Assembly (NCBI RefSeq): GCF_013387495.1 | Contig: NZ_JABZEE010000028.1 | Coordinates: 62,001 to 126,000 of the forward strand | Length of the DNA: 64,000 bases | Reading direction: 5' to 3' | Source of the DNA: Streptomyces sp. PKU-EA00015 | Lineage (GTDB): Bacteria; Actinomycetota; Actinomycetes; Streptomycetales; Streptomycetaceae | Shown here: positions 37,400 through 45,227 of the stretch, piece after piece | Layout of the letters: the number at the start of each line of letters is the position of its first letter | Numbering within the stretch: position 1 is the stretch's first letter | Translations under genes and position numbers: made by a program | Notes under the pieces: model-generated | The model's database searches: none | Seen by the model: the letters and a program-made list of their open reading frames with translations, nothing else | Told to the model about the DNA's origin: nothing

Positions 37400-39991
37400 T
37401 CAGAACATGCTCAGCAGCTGCTCCACCGTGGGCTCCGCCGACCCCCCGCCGTCCGGGAGCGGGAGTTCGAACCAGACCGTCTTGCCCCGGGGCGTCCGTC
37501 GGGAGCCCCACGACGCGCTCAGCAGGCCCACCAGTTGCAGGCCGCGGCCGCCCTCGTCCGTGTCGCGGGCGCGGCGGCGGCGGGGCTGGACCAGGCCCGC
37601 GTCCCAGACCTCGCAGACCAGCGTCCGGTCGCGCAGCAGGCGCAGCCTGATCTCGCCCTCTCCGTAGCGCAGCGCGTTGGTGACCAGTTCGCTGACGAGC
37701 AGCTCGACGGTGTCGACCAGCGCCTCGAGGTCCCAGGCCACGAGCTGCCCGCGGGCCAGCTCTCGGGCCCGGCCCACCGAGCGGGGTTCGCGCGGCAGGC
37801 GCCAGTCGCCGACGGACTCGGCCGGCAGGCCCTGGACACGGGCCATGAGGAGGGCGATGTCGTCCTCTCCGTGCCGCGTGTCCAGCGTGCTCAGCACGTG
37901 GTCGCAGACGTCCTCCAGCGGACGTCCCGGATCGGTGAGCGCCGTGCGGAAGGCTTGCAGGCCCTCGTCGAGGGGGTGGTCGCGGGACTCTACGAGGCCG
38001 TCGGTGTAGAGCGCGAGGAGGGCTCCTTCGGGGAGCTCGACCTCCACCTCCTCGAAGGGCTCGCCGCCCACTCCCAGCGGCATCCCGGGCGGTACGTCGA
38101 GCAGCAGCGCCTCCTCGTCCGGTTCGACGAGGACGGGTGGCAGATGGCCGGCGTTGGCGAAGGTGCAGCGCCGGGTGACCGGGTCGTAGACGGCGTACAC
38201 GCACGTGGCGAGGTAGACCTCGGAGAGGTCCGCCTCGCGTGACCTGGGCGAGGCCTGGTGCGGGACCTGGGCGCCTCCCGTGGAGCGGCGGAGCTGGGAG
38301 GGGCTGCCCGGGCTGCCGAGGCCGCGGGCGATCTCGTCGAGCGCGGAGAGCACCTCGGCCGGTTCCAGGTCGAGCAGCGCCAACGTCCGTACGGCTGTGC
38401 GCAGTTCGCCCATGGCGACCGCGGCCCGCAGCCCGCGGCCCATCACGTCGCCGACGACGAGCGCGGTGCGGTGCCCGGGGAGTTCGATGACGTCGAACCA
38501 GTCCCCGCCCACCTCGGTGGCCGTGGTGCCGGGCAGGTAGCGGCAGGCGATGTCGAGGCCGGCGGCCTCGGGGTCGCCGGGCGGGAGCAGGCTGCGCTGC
38601 AGGATGAGCGCGCGCTCGTGCTCCCGGCGGTAGAGGCGGGCGTTGTCGATGCAGACGGCCGCGCGCGCCGCGAGCTCGACGGCGAGCGCCCGGTCCCGGT
38701 CCCCGAAGGGTTCACTGCCCTTGGCGCGGGCGAACTGCACCAGGCCGACGACCGTGTCGTGCGCCACCATCGGGACGGCGAGCGTGGACTGGACGAGGCT
38801 GCCGTCGCGCCCGGGGATGTTCTGCGGGCTCGCGGTCCGAAGGGCGCTCGCGCAGGGCGAGTTGAAAGGGTAGCGGTGGACCTCGCCGACCTCGGTGGGG
38901 CCGCCGCCCTCGGGCACGCAGTCCGGTGTGGTCATCAGGGGCGCGTCGGACACGGCGCTGGCGAAGGCGACCCGGCGCAGTTCGGCGCTGCCCCCGCCGA
39001 AGCTCTCGGCGTGCACGGCGGCGAACTGTCCGGGCGGCGCCTCGTCCCCGGTGAGCAGGCCCTGGTAGAGGTCGACGGAGGCGAGGTCGCAGAAGCCGGG
39101 GACGGCGACGTCGAGCAGCTCCCGGGCGGTGGTCTCCAGATCGAGGGAGTTGCCTATCCGCGCGCTCGCCTCGTTGAGCAGGGCGAGGTTGCGCCGGGCG
39201 TTCGCCGCCTCGCGTGCGGCCATGTGACGCCGTGTGACATCAGTGCCGAGTCCCGCGACCCCGACGGGCCGGCCCGATCCGCCGTGGACCCGGTAGAGGT
39301 TGATCGACCAGTGCCTGCGGTCGGTGCTGCCGGGTACCGTGCCCACGATCTGGAGGTCGGTGACGGCATCACCGGTCTCCAGGACGCGGCGCAGGGCGGC
39401 GTTCATCCGGTCGGCCTCGGGGCGGGAGAGGTAGTCGTCGACGGTGCGTCCGCGGTGCTCCTCGACCGCGCCGCCGAAGACGGTGGCGAAGCGCTGGTTG
39501 GCACGCTGCACGGTGAGGTCCGTGCCGAAGAGCAGGAAGCCGAAGGGGGATTGACCGAAAATGGCCTGCGATGCGGCGAGATCGCTCTCGATCCGGCGCA
39601 GCGCCCGTACGTCGACGACGATGCACAGCGCGGCCTGTTCGCCGTGCTCGGTCTCGCTCGGCATCACATAGATCTCGGCGAGCCCGTGGGTACGGTCCTG
39701 GCCCGGCACACGGAAGGGGACGAGGCCCGTCCACTCCTTGCCGTCCAGGATCTCGGCGACCTTGCGGTGACCTCGTGGTCTGAGGTCGGCCGGCATGAAG
39801 ACATCGACGGGGTCCTTGCCCCTGACCTCCTCGGCAGTGATGCCGAAGAGCTCCGCGGCGCGTTTGCTCCACTGATCGACGAGCCCATCGGGGCCGATCG
39901 AGAACGATGCGACCTTGATGTAGTCATAGATCGAGCCAGGCGCGCTGCTCTGCCACATGGCACCGCTCGCCGTCCCAGGTATCTCGCTCAC
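37400..39991 (-). CDS. PAS-PAS-GAF-SpoIIE phosphatase with C-terminal HATPase domain
   Basis: 863 aa multidomain signalling protein. PAS 1 (about 22-135, FSIGPDGLVDQWSKRAAELF), PAS 2 (about 145-265, SPFGFLLFGTDLTVQRANQR), GAF (about 280-460), SpoIIE/PP2C phosphatase (about 480-700; metal-binding motifs GGDWFDVI and GDVMGRGLRAA) and an RsbW-like HATPase (about 730-855; N-box ELVTNALRYGEGEIRLRL, G-box DEGGRGLQLVGLLS). The family controls partner-switching of sigma factors by acting on anti-anti-sigma proteins; the fused kinase-like domain could act on the same partners. No signal peptide or membrane helix: a soluble sensor. Confidence 0.93.
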   Translation of the reverse strand: MSEIPGTASGAMWQSSAPGSIYDYIKVASFSIGPDGLVDQWSKRAAELFGITAEEVRGKDPVDVFMPADLRPRGHRKVAEILDGKEWTGLVPFRVPGQDRTHGLAEIYVMPSETEHGEQAALCIVVDVRALRRIESDLAASQAIFGQSPFGFLLFGTDLTVQRANQRFATVFGGAVEEHRGRTVDDYLSRPEADRMNAALRRVLETGDAVTDLQIVGTVPGSTDRRHWSINLYRVHGGSGRPVGVAGLGTDVTRRHMAAREAANARRNLALLNEASARIGNSLDLETTARELLDVAVPGFCDLASVDLYQGLLTGDEAPPGQFAAVHAESFGGGSAELRRVAFASAVSDAPLMTTPDCVPEGGGPTEVGEVHRYPFNSPCASALRTASPQNIPGRDGSLVQSTLAVPMVAHDTVVGLVQFARAKGSEPFGDRDRALAVELAARAAVCIDNARLYRREHERALILQRSLLPPGDPEAAGLDIACRYLPGTTATEVGGDWFDVIELPGHRTALVVGDVMGRGLRAAVAMGELRTAVRTLALLDLEPAEVLSALDEIARGLGSPGSPSQLRRSTGGAQVPHQASPRSREADLSEVYLATCVYAVYDPVTRRCTFANAGHLPPVLVEPDEEALLLDVPPGMPLGVGGEPFEEVEVELPEGALLALYTDGLVESRDHPLDEGLQAFRTALTDPGRPLEDVCDHVLSTLDTRHGEDDIALLMARVQGLPAESVGDWRLPREPRSVGRARELARGQLVAWDLEALVDTVELLVSELVTNALRYGEGEIRLRLLRDRTLVCEVWDAGLVQPRRRRARDTDEGGRGLQLVGLLSASWGSRRTPRGKTVWFELPLPDGGGSAEPTVEQLLSMF

Positions 39992-40137
39992 GCGACCGTC
40001 CCCTCCAGCTCACCGCACCGGACCGGCCATGACCGCAGTATTCAGCACTACGGCTCCGACCGGCACGGCGTTCACGATCACAGAGAGGTCTCGTTCATTT
40101 TCGGCCGAGCCCCCGTGATCGTCGTCCCTCCAGACTC

Positions 40138-40554
40138 CTAACCCGTCAGGGCCAGCTCGAACCACACCGTCTTGCCGGTCCTGCCCCGCCGGGTACCCCA
40201 GCGACGAGCCGTGCAGGCCACCAGTTGAAGACCTCGGCCGCCCTCGTCGTCGGGGTGGGCGGACCGCTCGGTGGGGGGATCCGGCAGCGGGTCCGACACC
40301 TCCACCCGCAGGGTCGGCGCGGCGCCGTCGCCGTTGGGGCGGACCATCCGCAGGCCGATCGGGCCCGAGGTGTAGCGCTGGGAATTGGTCACCAGCTCGC
40401 TGACCAGCAGCACGGTCACATCGCCGACGGCGGTGTCCAGGCCCCACGCCCTGAGGGTCTCGCGGACGGCGTGGCGCGCGGCACGCACGGCGTTCGGCTG
40501 CGCCGGGAAGGTCCATTCGGCGCTGTCGCCTTCGCTGCCGGTCACGCCGATCAC
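40138..40554 (-). CDS. RsbW/SpoIIAB-like ATP-binding protein
   Basis: 138 aa single HATPase_c domain: LLVSELVTNSQRYTSGPI is the N-box, DEGGRGLQLVACTARRW the G1 box, and the end TGKTVWFELAL matches the end of the fused domain in the neighbouring phosphatase. Such small proteins act as anti-sigma kinases or regulators. 146 bp upstream of the phosphatase gene on the same strand. Streptomyces genomes carry many paralogues, so specificity is unknown. Confidence 0.88.
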   Translation of the reverse strand: MIGVTGSEGDSAEWTFPAQPNAVRAARHAVRETLRAWGLDTAVGDVTVLLVSELVTNSQRYTSGPIGLRMVRPNGDGAAPTLRVEVSDPLPDPPTERSAHPDDEGGRGLQLVACTARRWGTRRGRTGKTVWFELALTG

Positions 40555-40718
40555 TTCCCCAGACCGAACACGGGAGCAATGACCCTTTTAATGGTGTCAA
40601 TCAGGACATACCCGATATTCGGTGCCGAGTATCGCGGTACGGGCGGGATCCGGGGCACGGTGGCCCGTACGGCGCACCCCTCGCGCCGCGCGGCGTCCGA
40701 CGCGCCCCGCACCCTCTC

Positions 40719-40742
40719 CCCAAACGCCGGCCCAAACGCCGG
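40719..40742. repeat. Perfect 12-bp tandem duplication
   Basis: The unit CCCAAACGCCGG occurs twice back to back. It lies in the 794-bp gene-free space 40555-41348 ahead of the lanthipeptide genes. Probably a replication-slippage product. Confidence 0.8.
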
Positions 40743-40918
40743 AATGTCATGCTCCAGTCACCCACGGGCCGCCGGCACCTCGCGCTCGGGACACCTGTGC
40801 CCGTGCCGGACATCCGACCCGCGACGGACACGAACGACTCTTCACCCCTTATCGGGGCGCAGAATTCCGGCCCGCCGCCGAAGAATGCATCCATGTAAAT
40901 AGGGAGTAAAGACATCCA

Positions 40919-40934
40919 TGTGACCTGGATCACA
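40919..40934. promoter_or_regulatory. CRP-like operator 1 (perfect TGTGA-N6-TCACA)
   Basis: TGTGACCTGGATCACA matches the CRP/FNR-family consensus exactly. It lies upstream of the predicted lanthipeptide promoter. Streptomyces Crp binds related palindromes and is known to affect many biosynthetic clusters; direct control here is inference. Confidence 0.6.
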
Positions 40935-40950
40935 GTATGGTGTTCCGAAC

Positions 40951-40980
40951 TTGTGCGCTGGATCACTTGCTGCCTAGGGT
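40951..40980 (+). promoter_or_regulatory. Predicted promoter of the lanthipeptide operon
   Basis: TTGTGC (40951-40956), an 18-base spacer, then TAGGGT (40975-40980), compatible with the vegetative sigma factor consensus. A transcript from here would have a leader of about 360 nt before the kinase gene at 41349. The second CRP-like site covers the -35 and part of the spacer. Confidence 0.5.
40952..40967. promoter_or_regulatory. CRP-like operator 2 (imperfect)
   Basis: TGTGC-N6-TCACT with the same six-base core ending CTGGA as site 1. It begins 33 bp after site 1, so both sites would lie on the same face of the helix. Overlaps the predicted -35. Confidence 0.5.
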
Positions 40981-41052
40981 TGTGGCCATCGCCGACCGGT
41001 ATAGCCGGACGATTGCAGGACCTGAAGCAATACGGGGAACAGGACAGCAACA

Positions 41053-41148
41053 ATGGCACGGGGGATTCACAGGGGACGCGCTTCGATCGCGCCCCGCATG
41101 CCCGGATCGGGCACACGACCATTTCCGCCGCGTTCGCGGCATCTCTGA
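41053..41148 (+). CDS. Possible 31-aa leader ORF
   Basis: ATG at 41053 in the long leader, with GGAACAGGAC 10 or more bases upstream; the product is Arg-rich (MARGIHRGRASIAPRM ...) and stops at 41146-41148. It could be a regulatory upstream ORF or chance. Confidence 0.15.
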   Translation: MARGIHRGRASIAPRMPGSGTRPFPPRSRHL

Positions 41149-41177
41149 CGACGCACGACCTTCCCGGCCGTCGGCCG

Positions 41178-41198
41178 CGGCATGGCAGAACCATGCCG
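41178..41198 (+). ncRNA. Hairpin in the mRNA leader of the lanthipeptide operon
   Basis: CGGCATGG (41178-41185) pairs perfectly with CCATGCCG (41191-41198) over a five-base loop, 150 nt ahead of the kinase start. An RNA structure with unknown role; not matched to a known riboswitch. Confidence 0.4.
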
Positions 41199-41348
41199 TT
41201 TCCGATCACGCCGTCATTCCGCGACATCGTCGCGCATTCACGTCGGCTGACACCGGCCGACGAGAATCCTTTATGCGGCCTGCAAAGCCGCACCTGGACA
41301 CGCGTGTGTCCCAACGGGGATTCAGCCATGCTTCGAGGGGAAATGCAG

Positions 41349-42455
41349 ATGGCTGTCATGCAAAAAGAAGTGGCGTCCATTGATCTGGACGCCACTCCGG
41401 AGGTCGACAGACTGCTCGTCGATCTCGGTCTCGGCACCATGGTGCGGGAGTCGGTCACGTCTCCGATCGGCAGGAACGACGCCTGGGCCGGAATCACCAC
41501 CGGCGGCAGGGACGTGTTCGTCAAACGCCTCACGGGCGCCGAGCCCGATGTCAGGGCGCGGATGCGGCGGATGCTCGCCTTCGAGGAGTACGCGGGTGCC
41601 GCCCGCCCGCCGGAGCTCTTCCGGCCGGCGCTGCTGGGGACCGACACCGAGCATCACATCGTGGCGTTCGAGCGGGTCATGGACGCGCAGAACGGCGCCC
41701 AGCTGATGGTGGACGAGGTCTTCACCGGTGACCACGCGTACCGGGTGGGGCGCATCATCGGCCGGCTGCACGGCACCCCGCCGCCCACGGCGATGGAGGT
41801 GGACAGCGTGCCGCCGCCGTTTCCCCCGGTGGCCTTCCTGCGCGGACTGCCCATGTCCGTGTACACCCGCTCCAGCGCCGGGGAGCTGGAGGCCTGGCGC
41901 CTGCTGCAGAACGACGCGGTCCTCGTCCGCGCCCTCGAGCGGCTGCGCGACATGGAGGCGGACTCGCCGCGCGTGCCGTCGCACTGCGACTTCCGCGTGG
42001 ACCAGCTGCTGGTGCGCCCGGAGGCCGTCTACGTCGCCGACTGGGAGGAATTCCGGCTGGCGGACCCGGCCCGCGACGTCGGCGCTTTCGCGGGTGAATG
42101 GATCTACCGGTCCGTCCTGGACGTCGTCACGAACAGGGGAGACGACGTCTTCACCGACGTCGAATTCACCCACGACATGATCATCCAGCGCGGCGTGGCG
42201 AAGATGCAGCGCCTTCTCCCGCTCGTGGGGGAGTTCTGGCGGGGTTACCGCGAAGTACTGCCCGTGGTCGACGAGGGGCTGGCCGTGCGCGCGACCGCAT
42301 TCGCCGGATGGCATTTGCTCGACCGACTTGTCGCCGGCGCGCTTTCCTCTTCGCGCCTCACGGGAATTCAGCGTGCCGCGGCCGGCGTCGGACGAGCAGC
42401 CGTGGCGAATCCGGAGAAATTCGCGTTGACGCTCGGGTTCGAGGATGTGAAGTGA
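41349..42455 (+). CDS. APH-fold peptide Ser/Thr kinase, class V lanthipeptide LanK-like
   Basis: 368 aa from the ATG at 41349 (MAVMQKEVASIDLD), chosen because GAGGGG lies 8 bases upstream; the frame is open far upstream but in low-quality leader sequence. Aminoglycoside-phosphotransferase fold: Lys59 in DVFVKRL, catalytic loop at 212-219 (HCDFRVDQ, with Asp214 as catalytic base and Gln where Asn is usual) and the metal-binding Asp231 in VADWEEF. In lexapeptide-type pathways this enzyme phosphorylates Ser/Thr of the precursor, and the HopA1-type partner removes the phosphate to give Dha/Dhb. The stop overlaps the LanY-like start (GTGA), so the two are coupled. Thioamitide homologues are TvaC-like, but no YcaO/TfuA pair is present here. 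Confidence 0.85.
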   Translation: MAVMQKEVASIDLDATPEVDRLLVDLGLGTMVRESVTSPIGRNDAWAGITTGGRDVFVKRLTGAEPDVRARMRRMLAFEEYAGAARPPELFRPALLGTDTEHHIVAFERVMDAQNGAQLMVDEVFTGDHAYRVGRIIGRLHGTPPPTAMEVDSVPPPFPPVAFLRGLPMSVYTRSSAGELEAWRLLQNDAVLVRALERLRDMEADSPRVPSHCDFRVDQLLVRPEAVYVADWEEFRLADPARDVGAFAGEWIYRSVLDVVTNRGDDVFTDVEFTHDMIIQRGVAKMQRLLPLVGEFWRGYREVLPVVDEGLAVRATAFAGWHLLDRLVAGALSSSRLTGIQRAAAGVGRAAVANPEKFALTLGFEDVK

Positions 42456-43414
42456 CCGTGGAAATTCGGGGGACCAACGAGTTGCTGTCGTCGGACGTAC
42501 GCGCGGTCATGCAGCGGATCAGTGTGTCCGCGGACCGTTCGAAGGCCGTTGTCGGCGAGCGGGAGATCGAGGCGGAAACCCCTCGGGAACTGCGGCGACT
42601 GCTCGCCGAGGCCATTTACGACGTATTCCATTCGGGTCAAGGACACGGAAAGGTGCCCACCCGGCTGAGGGACGACGAACTGGAGGTGCGGCTGGCCGCC
42701 GCCGTGCCGCACAAGGAAATCGCCACCCGCGCACTGGCCCGCTCATCGGCCGAGTCGGACGACAAGGGGAACGTCCGGGTCCTCGTGGAGCGCGAGGGCG
42801 TCAGGTTCTGGGCGCCCGAAGCGGCGCTGCGGAACACGGAGGTGAGGGAGGGGGAGGTCGTCGAACTGACCATGCCCTCCGTCCGCGCGGGCCTCTCCCC
42901 CGGCTTCTTCCTGGTCGACGGCTCGGTCCCGCGCAAGGGCGACCGGGACGTGCTGCGGGTGTACGTGAACGTCAGGACCGTCGACGACGCCGTACGGGTG
43001 TGGGGCGCCACGCTCACGTTCCTGGAGGACCGCGGGCTCCCCTACCGCGCGAAGGTGCTCTCCGCGCCGGAGCTTTACCCGCGGCGCGACGCGGTCGTGG
43101 TCTACCTGGACGCGGAGTACGCCCACGCCGCGCCCGAACTGGCCCGACGGGTCCGGGAACTGCCCGGTCTCGGCACCGATGTCTCCTGTTTCACCGAGGA
43201 GTTGTGCCCGGGCGTGGCCACCGCCTGGGAGCCCGCCGATCCCCATTCCGGCAGGCAGGGCCTCAGCTTCGGGCAGCACCGCGCCAGCGTGCTGGCGAGC
43301 GCGCTCGTGGACAGCGCCGATGTCCGCGAAGAGGCCGAGCGCACCGTGGCCGAGCAGTTCACGCAGGCCGGGATCGATCCCGCCCACCCCGCGCGCAATC
43401 TGCCACGCGCCTGA
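42452..43414 (+). CDS. HopA1-family protein, LanY-like phospho-Ser/Thr lyase
   Basis: 320 aa from the GTG at 42452. The C-terminal two-thirds match the type III effector HopA1 family: LSPGFFLVDGSVPRKGDRDV followed by LRVYVNVRT, then the mid segment GVATAWEPADPHSGRQGLSF and GQHRASVLASALV. In class V lanthipeptide and thioamitide pathways this family acts as the lyase that eliminates phosphate from the kinase product. Directly coupled to the kinase gene; the first precursor gene follows after 166 bp containing a hairpin. Confidence 0.85.
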   Translation: MTVEIRGTNELLSSDVRAVMQRISVSADRSKAVVGEREIEAETPRELRRLLAEAIYDVFHSGQGHGKVPTRLRDDELEVRLAAAVPHKEIATRALARSSAESDDKGNVRVLVEREGVRFWAPEAALRNTEVREGEVVELTMPSVRAGLSPGFFLVDGSVPRKGDRDVLRVYVNVRTVDDAVRVWGATLTFLEDRGLPYRAKVLSAPELYPRRDAVVVYLDAEYAHAAPELARRVRELPGLGTDVSCFTEELCPGVATAWEPADPHSGRQGLSFGQHRASVLASALVDSADVREEAERTVAEQFTQAGIDPAHPARNLPRA

Positions 43415-43523
43415 GTGGCGCACGCCGGCCGCACCGAAGGCACGGCAACGTCCTGCGGCCGCCCGGAGCGTGGCCGGCACCACTCTCCGGGCGTACGGCA
43501 CCGGGCGCTGAACCCATCACTGG

Positions 43524-43540
43524 GAGCGTCACCGACGCTC
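43524..43540 (+). ncRNA. Hairpin 40 bases ahead of precursor gene 1
   Basis: GAGCGTC (43524-43530), a three-base loop, GACGCTC (43534-43540). It may be an RNA processing or stabilising stem at the 5' end of the precursor mRNA. Confidence 0.4.
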
Positions 43541-43580
43541 TCAGCCTTGAGTTCAACGACTCGGAAACGAAAGGACTGTC

Positions 43581-43748
43581 ATGAACAGCACCGACAGCAT
43601 CATGGACCTCGTCGCCGGTTACGAGACCTACATGGACGCGAGCGAGCTCGACGTCACCGCGGTCGCCGACGCCCCGGCCACCACCTGGTACTGCGCGTCC
43701 GCCGCGGTCAGCTTCCTCAGCGCCATCACCTACGAGGCCACCTGCTGA
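43581..43748 (+). CDS. Lanthipeptide precursor peptide 1 (55 aa)
   Basis: A short ORF with AAAGGA 7 bases upstream of the ATG. The leader (about residues 1-33) carries LVAGYETY and DAPA; the core begins around TTW at residues 34-36 and ends in Cys55. Residues that can be modified: Thr34, Thr35, Ser40, Ser44, Ser47, Thr50, Thr54; cysteines only at 38 and 55. The pair Thr50-x4-Cys55 fits an AviMeCys ring, and Thr34/35 with Cys38 fits an N-terminal lanthionine ring. Leader and core boundary are inferred from alignment with precursor 2. Tyr37 and Tyr51 are possible glycosylation points. Confidence 0.88.
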   Translation: MNSTDSIMDLVAGYETYMDASELDVTAVADAPATTWYCASAAVSFLSAITYEATC

Positions 43749-43749
43749 C

Positions 43750-43789
43750 TCGGCCTGCGCCGACGCGCCCGCGAACGCGAACAGGCCGA
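43750..43789 (+). ncRNA. Hairpin directly after precursor gene 1
   Basis: TCGGCCTG (43750-43757) pairs perfectly with CAGGCCGA (43782-43789); the 24-base loop is itself GC-rich. It starts 2 bases after the stop of precursor 1 and could protect the 3' end of the precursor mRNA or attenuate. Confidence 0.5.
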
Positions 43790-43862
43790 CGACGGGCGCA
43801 CCACATGCACCACAGCACACCGATTCCCATTCATCCGCTCACCCCTGAGGGAGAGAAAGAGC

Positions 43863-44048
43863 ATGGAGAAGGCATCTTCCATCGTCGAGCTGCTGTCCGG
43901 CTACGAGGCCTACAGCTCGCCCGAGGACATCAACCTGTCGGCGGCCTCGGACGCCCCCGCCACCACCTGGGGCTGCGCCGCCGTGACGGCCAGCATCAGC
44001 TGGATGAGCGGCCAGGTCGTCTCCAAGACCATCGACGACGGCTGCTGA
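43863..44048 (+). CDS. Lanthipeptide precursor peptide 2 (61 aa)
   Basis: GAGGGAGAGAAAG precedes the ATG. The leader carries LLSGYEAY and again DAPA before TTW (residues 34-36). The core differs from precursor 1: WGCAAVTASISWMSG, then QVVSKTIDDGC. Modifiable residues include Thr34, Thr35, Thr42, Ser44, Ser46, Ser49, Ser54, Thr56; Cys only at 38 and 61. Thr56-x4-Cys61 repeats the C-terminal ring spacing of precursor 1. The shared leader and different core mean that one enzyme set would make two products, or the two halves of a two-component lanthipeptide. Confidence 0.88.
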   Translation: MEKASSIVELLSGYEAYSSPEDINLSAASDAPATTWGCAAVTASISWMSGQVVSKTIDDGC

Positions 44049-44070
44049 CAGCCGTCCGTCCCGCGTGAAA

Positions 44071-44107
44071 CGGCGTGTGTGGGCCACGGACCGGCCCACA
44101 CACGCCG
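44071..44107 (+). terminator. 15-bp perfect stem behind the precursor genes (terminator/attenuator)
   Basis: CGGCGTGTGTGGGCC (44071-44085) pairs perfectly with 44093-44107 over a 7-base loop, starting 22 bases after the precursor 2 stop. It lies between the precursor genes and the next enzyme gene (44142) on the same strand. Partial read-through would give far more precursor than enzyme mRNA, a common design in lanthipeptide operons. Confidence 0.8.
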
Positions 44108-44141
44108 CCCAACCCCAATTTCTACCCTGAGGCGGCGAAAG

Positions 44142-45227
44142 ATGGCAGAGCCCCAGCCCTACGAGAAACTGTTGTCCCTGGCGGATCTGCTGACACCTGC
44201 CGCCATCCGCGCCGCGGCCACACTCGGCCTCGCGGACCACATCCGCGCCGGCGCGACCACCTCCGCCGCCGTCGCCGAGAAGGCGGGCACCCAACCGGAC
44301 GTCACGGACTCGCTGCTGCGCCACCTCGTCGACACCGGCCTGCTGACCAGCTCGGCCGAGGACGGCGATCGGCACTTCGCACTGACCCCGCTCGGCGAGC
44401 CGCTGCTGAGCGACCACCCCACCAGCCTGCGCCAGGTGCTCCGCAACGACAGCATGATCGGCCGAGGCACCCAGGCCCTGCTCCACCTCGACCACACCGT
44501 GCGCACCGGCGAGCCCGCGCACGCCGCGGGCCCCGGCGGCGGCTACTGGGAAACCGTCAACAACGACCCCGCCTTCGCGGCGGAATGGGCCGAGCAGGCC
44601 CGCGCCGTGGACGCCACCCAGGACCAGCCGCTGGGCTGGGGCGCGCAGCACATCGTCGCCGACTACGACTGGAGCGGCGTCACCAGCGTCGTGGACGTCG
44701 GCGGCCACCTCGGCGCCATCCTGATGGGGCTGCTGCGGGCGCACCCGCACCTGAGGGGCACGCTCGTCGATCTCAGGAACGTCTCCGAGCAGGCCGGCGC
44801 CCGGTTCGCACGCAGCGACGTGGCCGACCGCGCGACCGCCGTCGTCGGCAGCTTCTTCGACCCGCTGCCCAAGGGCTCCGACGTCTATCTGCTCTCCGCG
44901 ATCCTCGCCGACTGGGCCGACGACGACGCCGTACGGATCCTGGCACGCTGCCGCGAGGCCGCCGGTACGAACGGCAAGGTGCTGCTTGCCGACGTGGCCA
45001 TGCCGGCCCACGGACCCGCCACCGAACTCCAGTACCGCTCGATGATGCCCGCGCCCTCGCGGTCCGTCGCGGACCTGGAGAGGCTCTGCGACCGAGCCGG
45101 GCTCGACATCACCTGGCGGGGCCCGACCACCGGCCTCCGGTCCCTGCTGGAGCTGACCCCCCGTCCGGGCCCGGTCACCGCCGGGGATGCGGACGCGTGC
45201 CGGGAGAGGAGCGGCGACCGTGGCTGA
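44142..45227 (+). CDS. SAM-dependent methyltransferase (O-MT family 2 fold), LxmM-like
   Basis: 361 aa from the ATG at 44142. The N-terminal winged-helix dimerisation domain (IRAAATLGLADHIRAGATTS, LLRHLVDTGLLTS) and the C-terminal Rossmann domain with the SAM loop VVDVGGHLGAILMG are typical of the caffeate-OMT-like family. In class V lanthipeptides the cluster methyltransferase puts two methyls on the N-terminal amine; by context this is the best role here, but small-molecule O-methylation cannot be excluded. The stop overlaps the ABC exporter start region by 8 bp. Confidence 0.85.
   Translation: MAEPQPYEKLLSLADLLTPAAIRAAATLGLADHIRAGATTSAAVAEKAGTQPDVTDSLLRHLVDTGLLTSSAEDGDRHFALTPLGEPLLSDHPTSLRQVLRNDSMIGRGTQALLHLDHTVRTGEPAHAAGPGGGYWETVNNDPAFAAEWAEQARAVDATQDQPLGWGAQHIVADYDWSGVTSVVDVGGHLGAILMGLLRAHPHLRGTLVDLRNVSEQAGARFARSDVADRATAVVGSFFDPLPKGSDVYLLSAILADWADDDAVRILARCREAAGTNGKVLLADVAMPAHGPATELQYRSMMPAPSRSVADLERLCDRAGLDITWRGPTTGLRSLLELTPRPGPVTAGDADACRERSGDRG

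Noticed and set aside
40920..41348. In-frame 5' extension of the LanK-like kinase ORF
   Set aside because: The extension begins inside the CRP-like site, has poor codon bias and no family similarity; a good ribosome site fits the ATG at 41349.
43581..44048. Linaridin precursors
   Set aside because: No CypH or CypL-type genes are present, and the HopA1/kinase pair points to class V.
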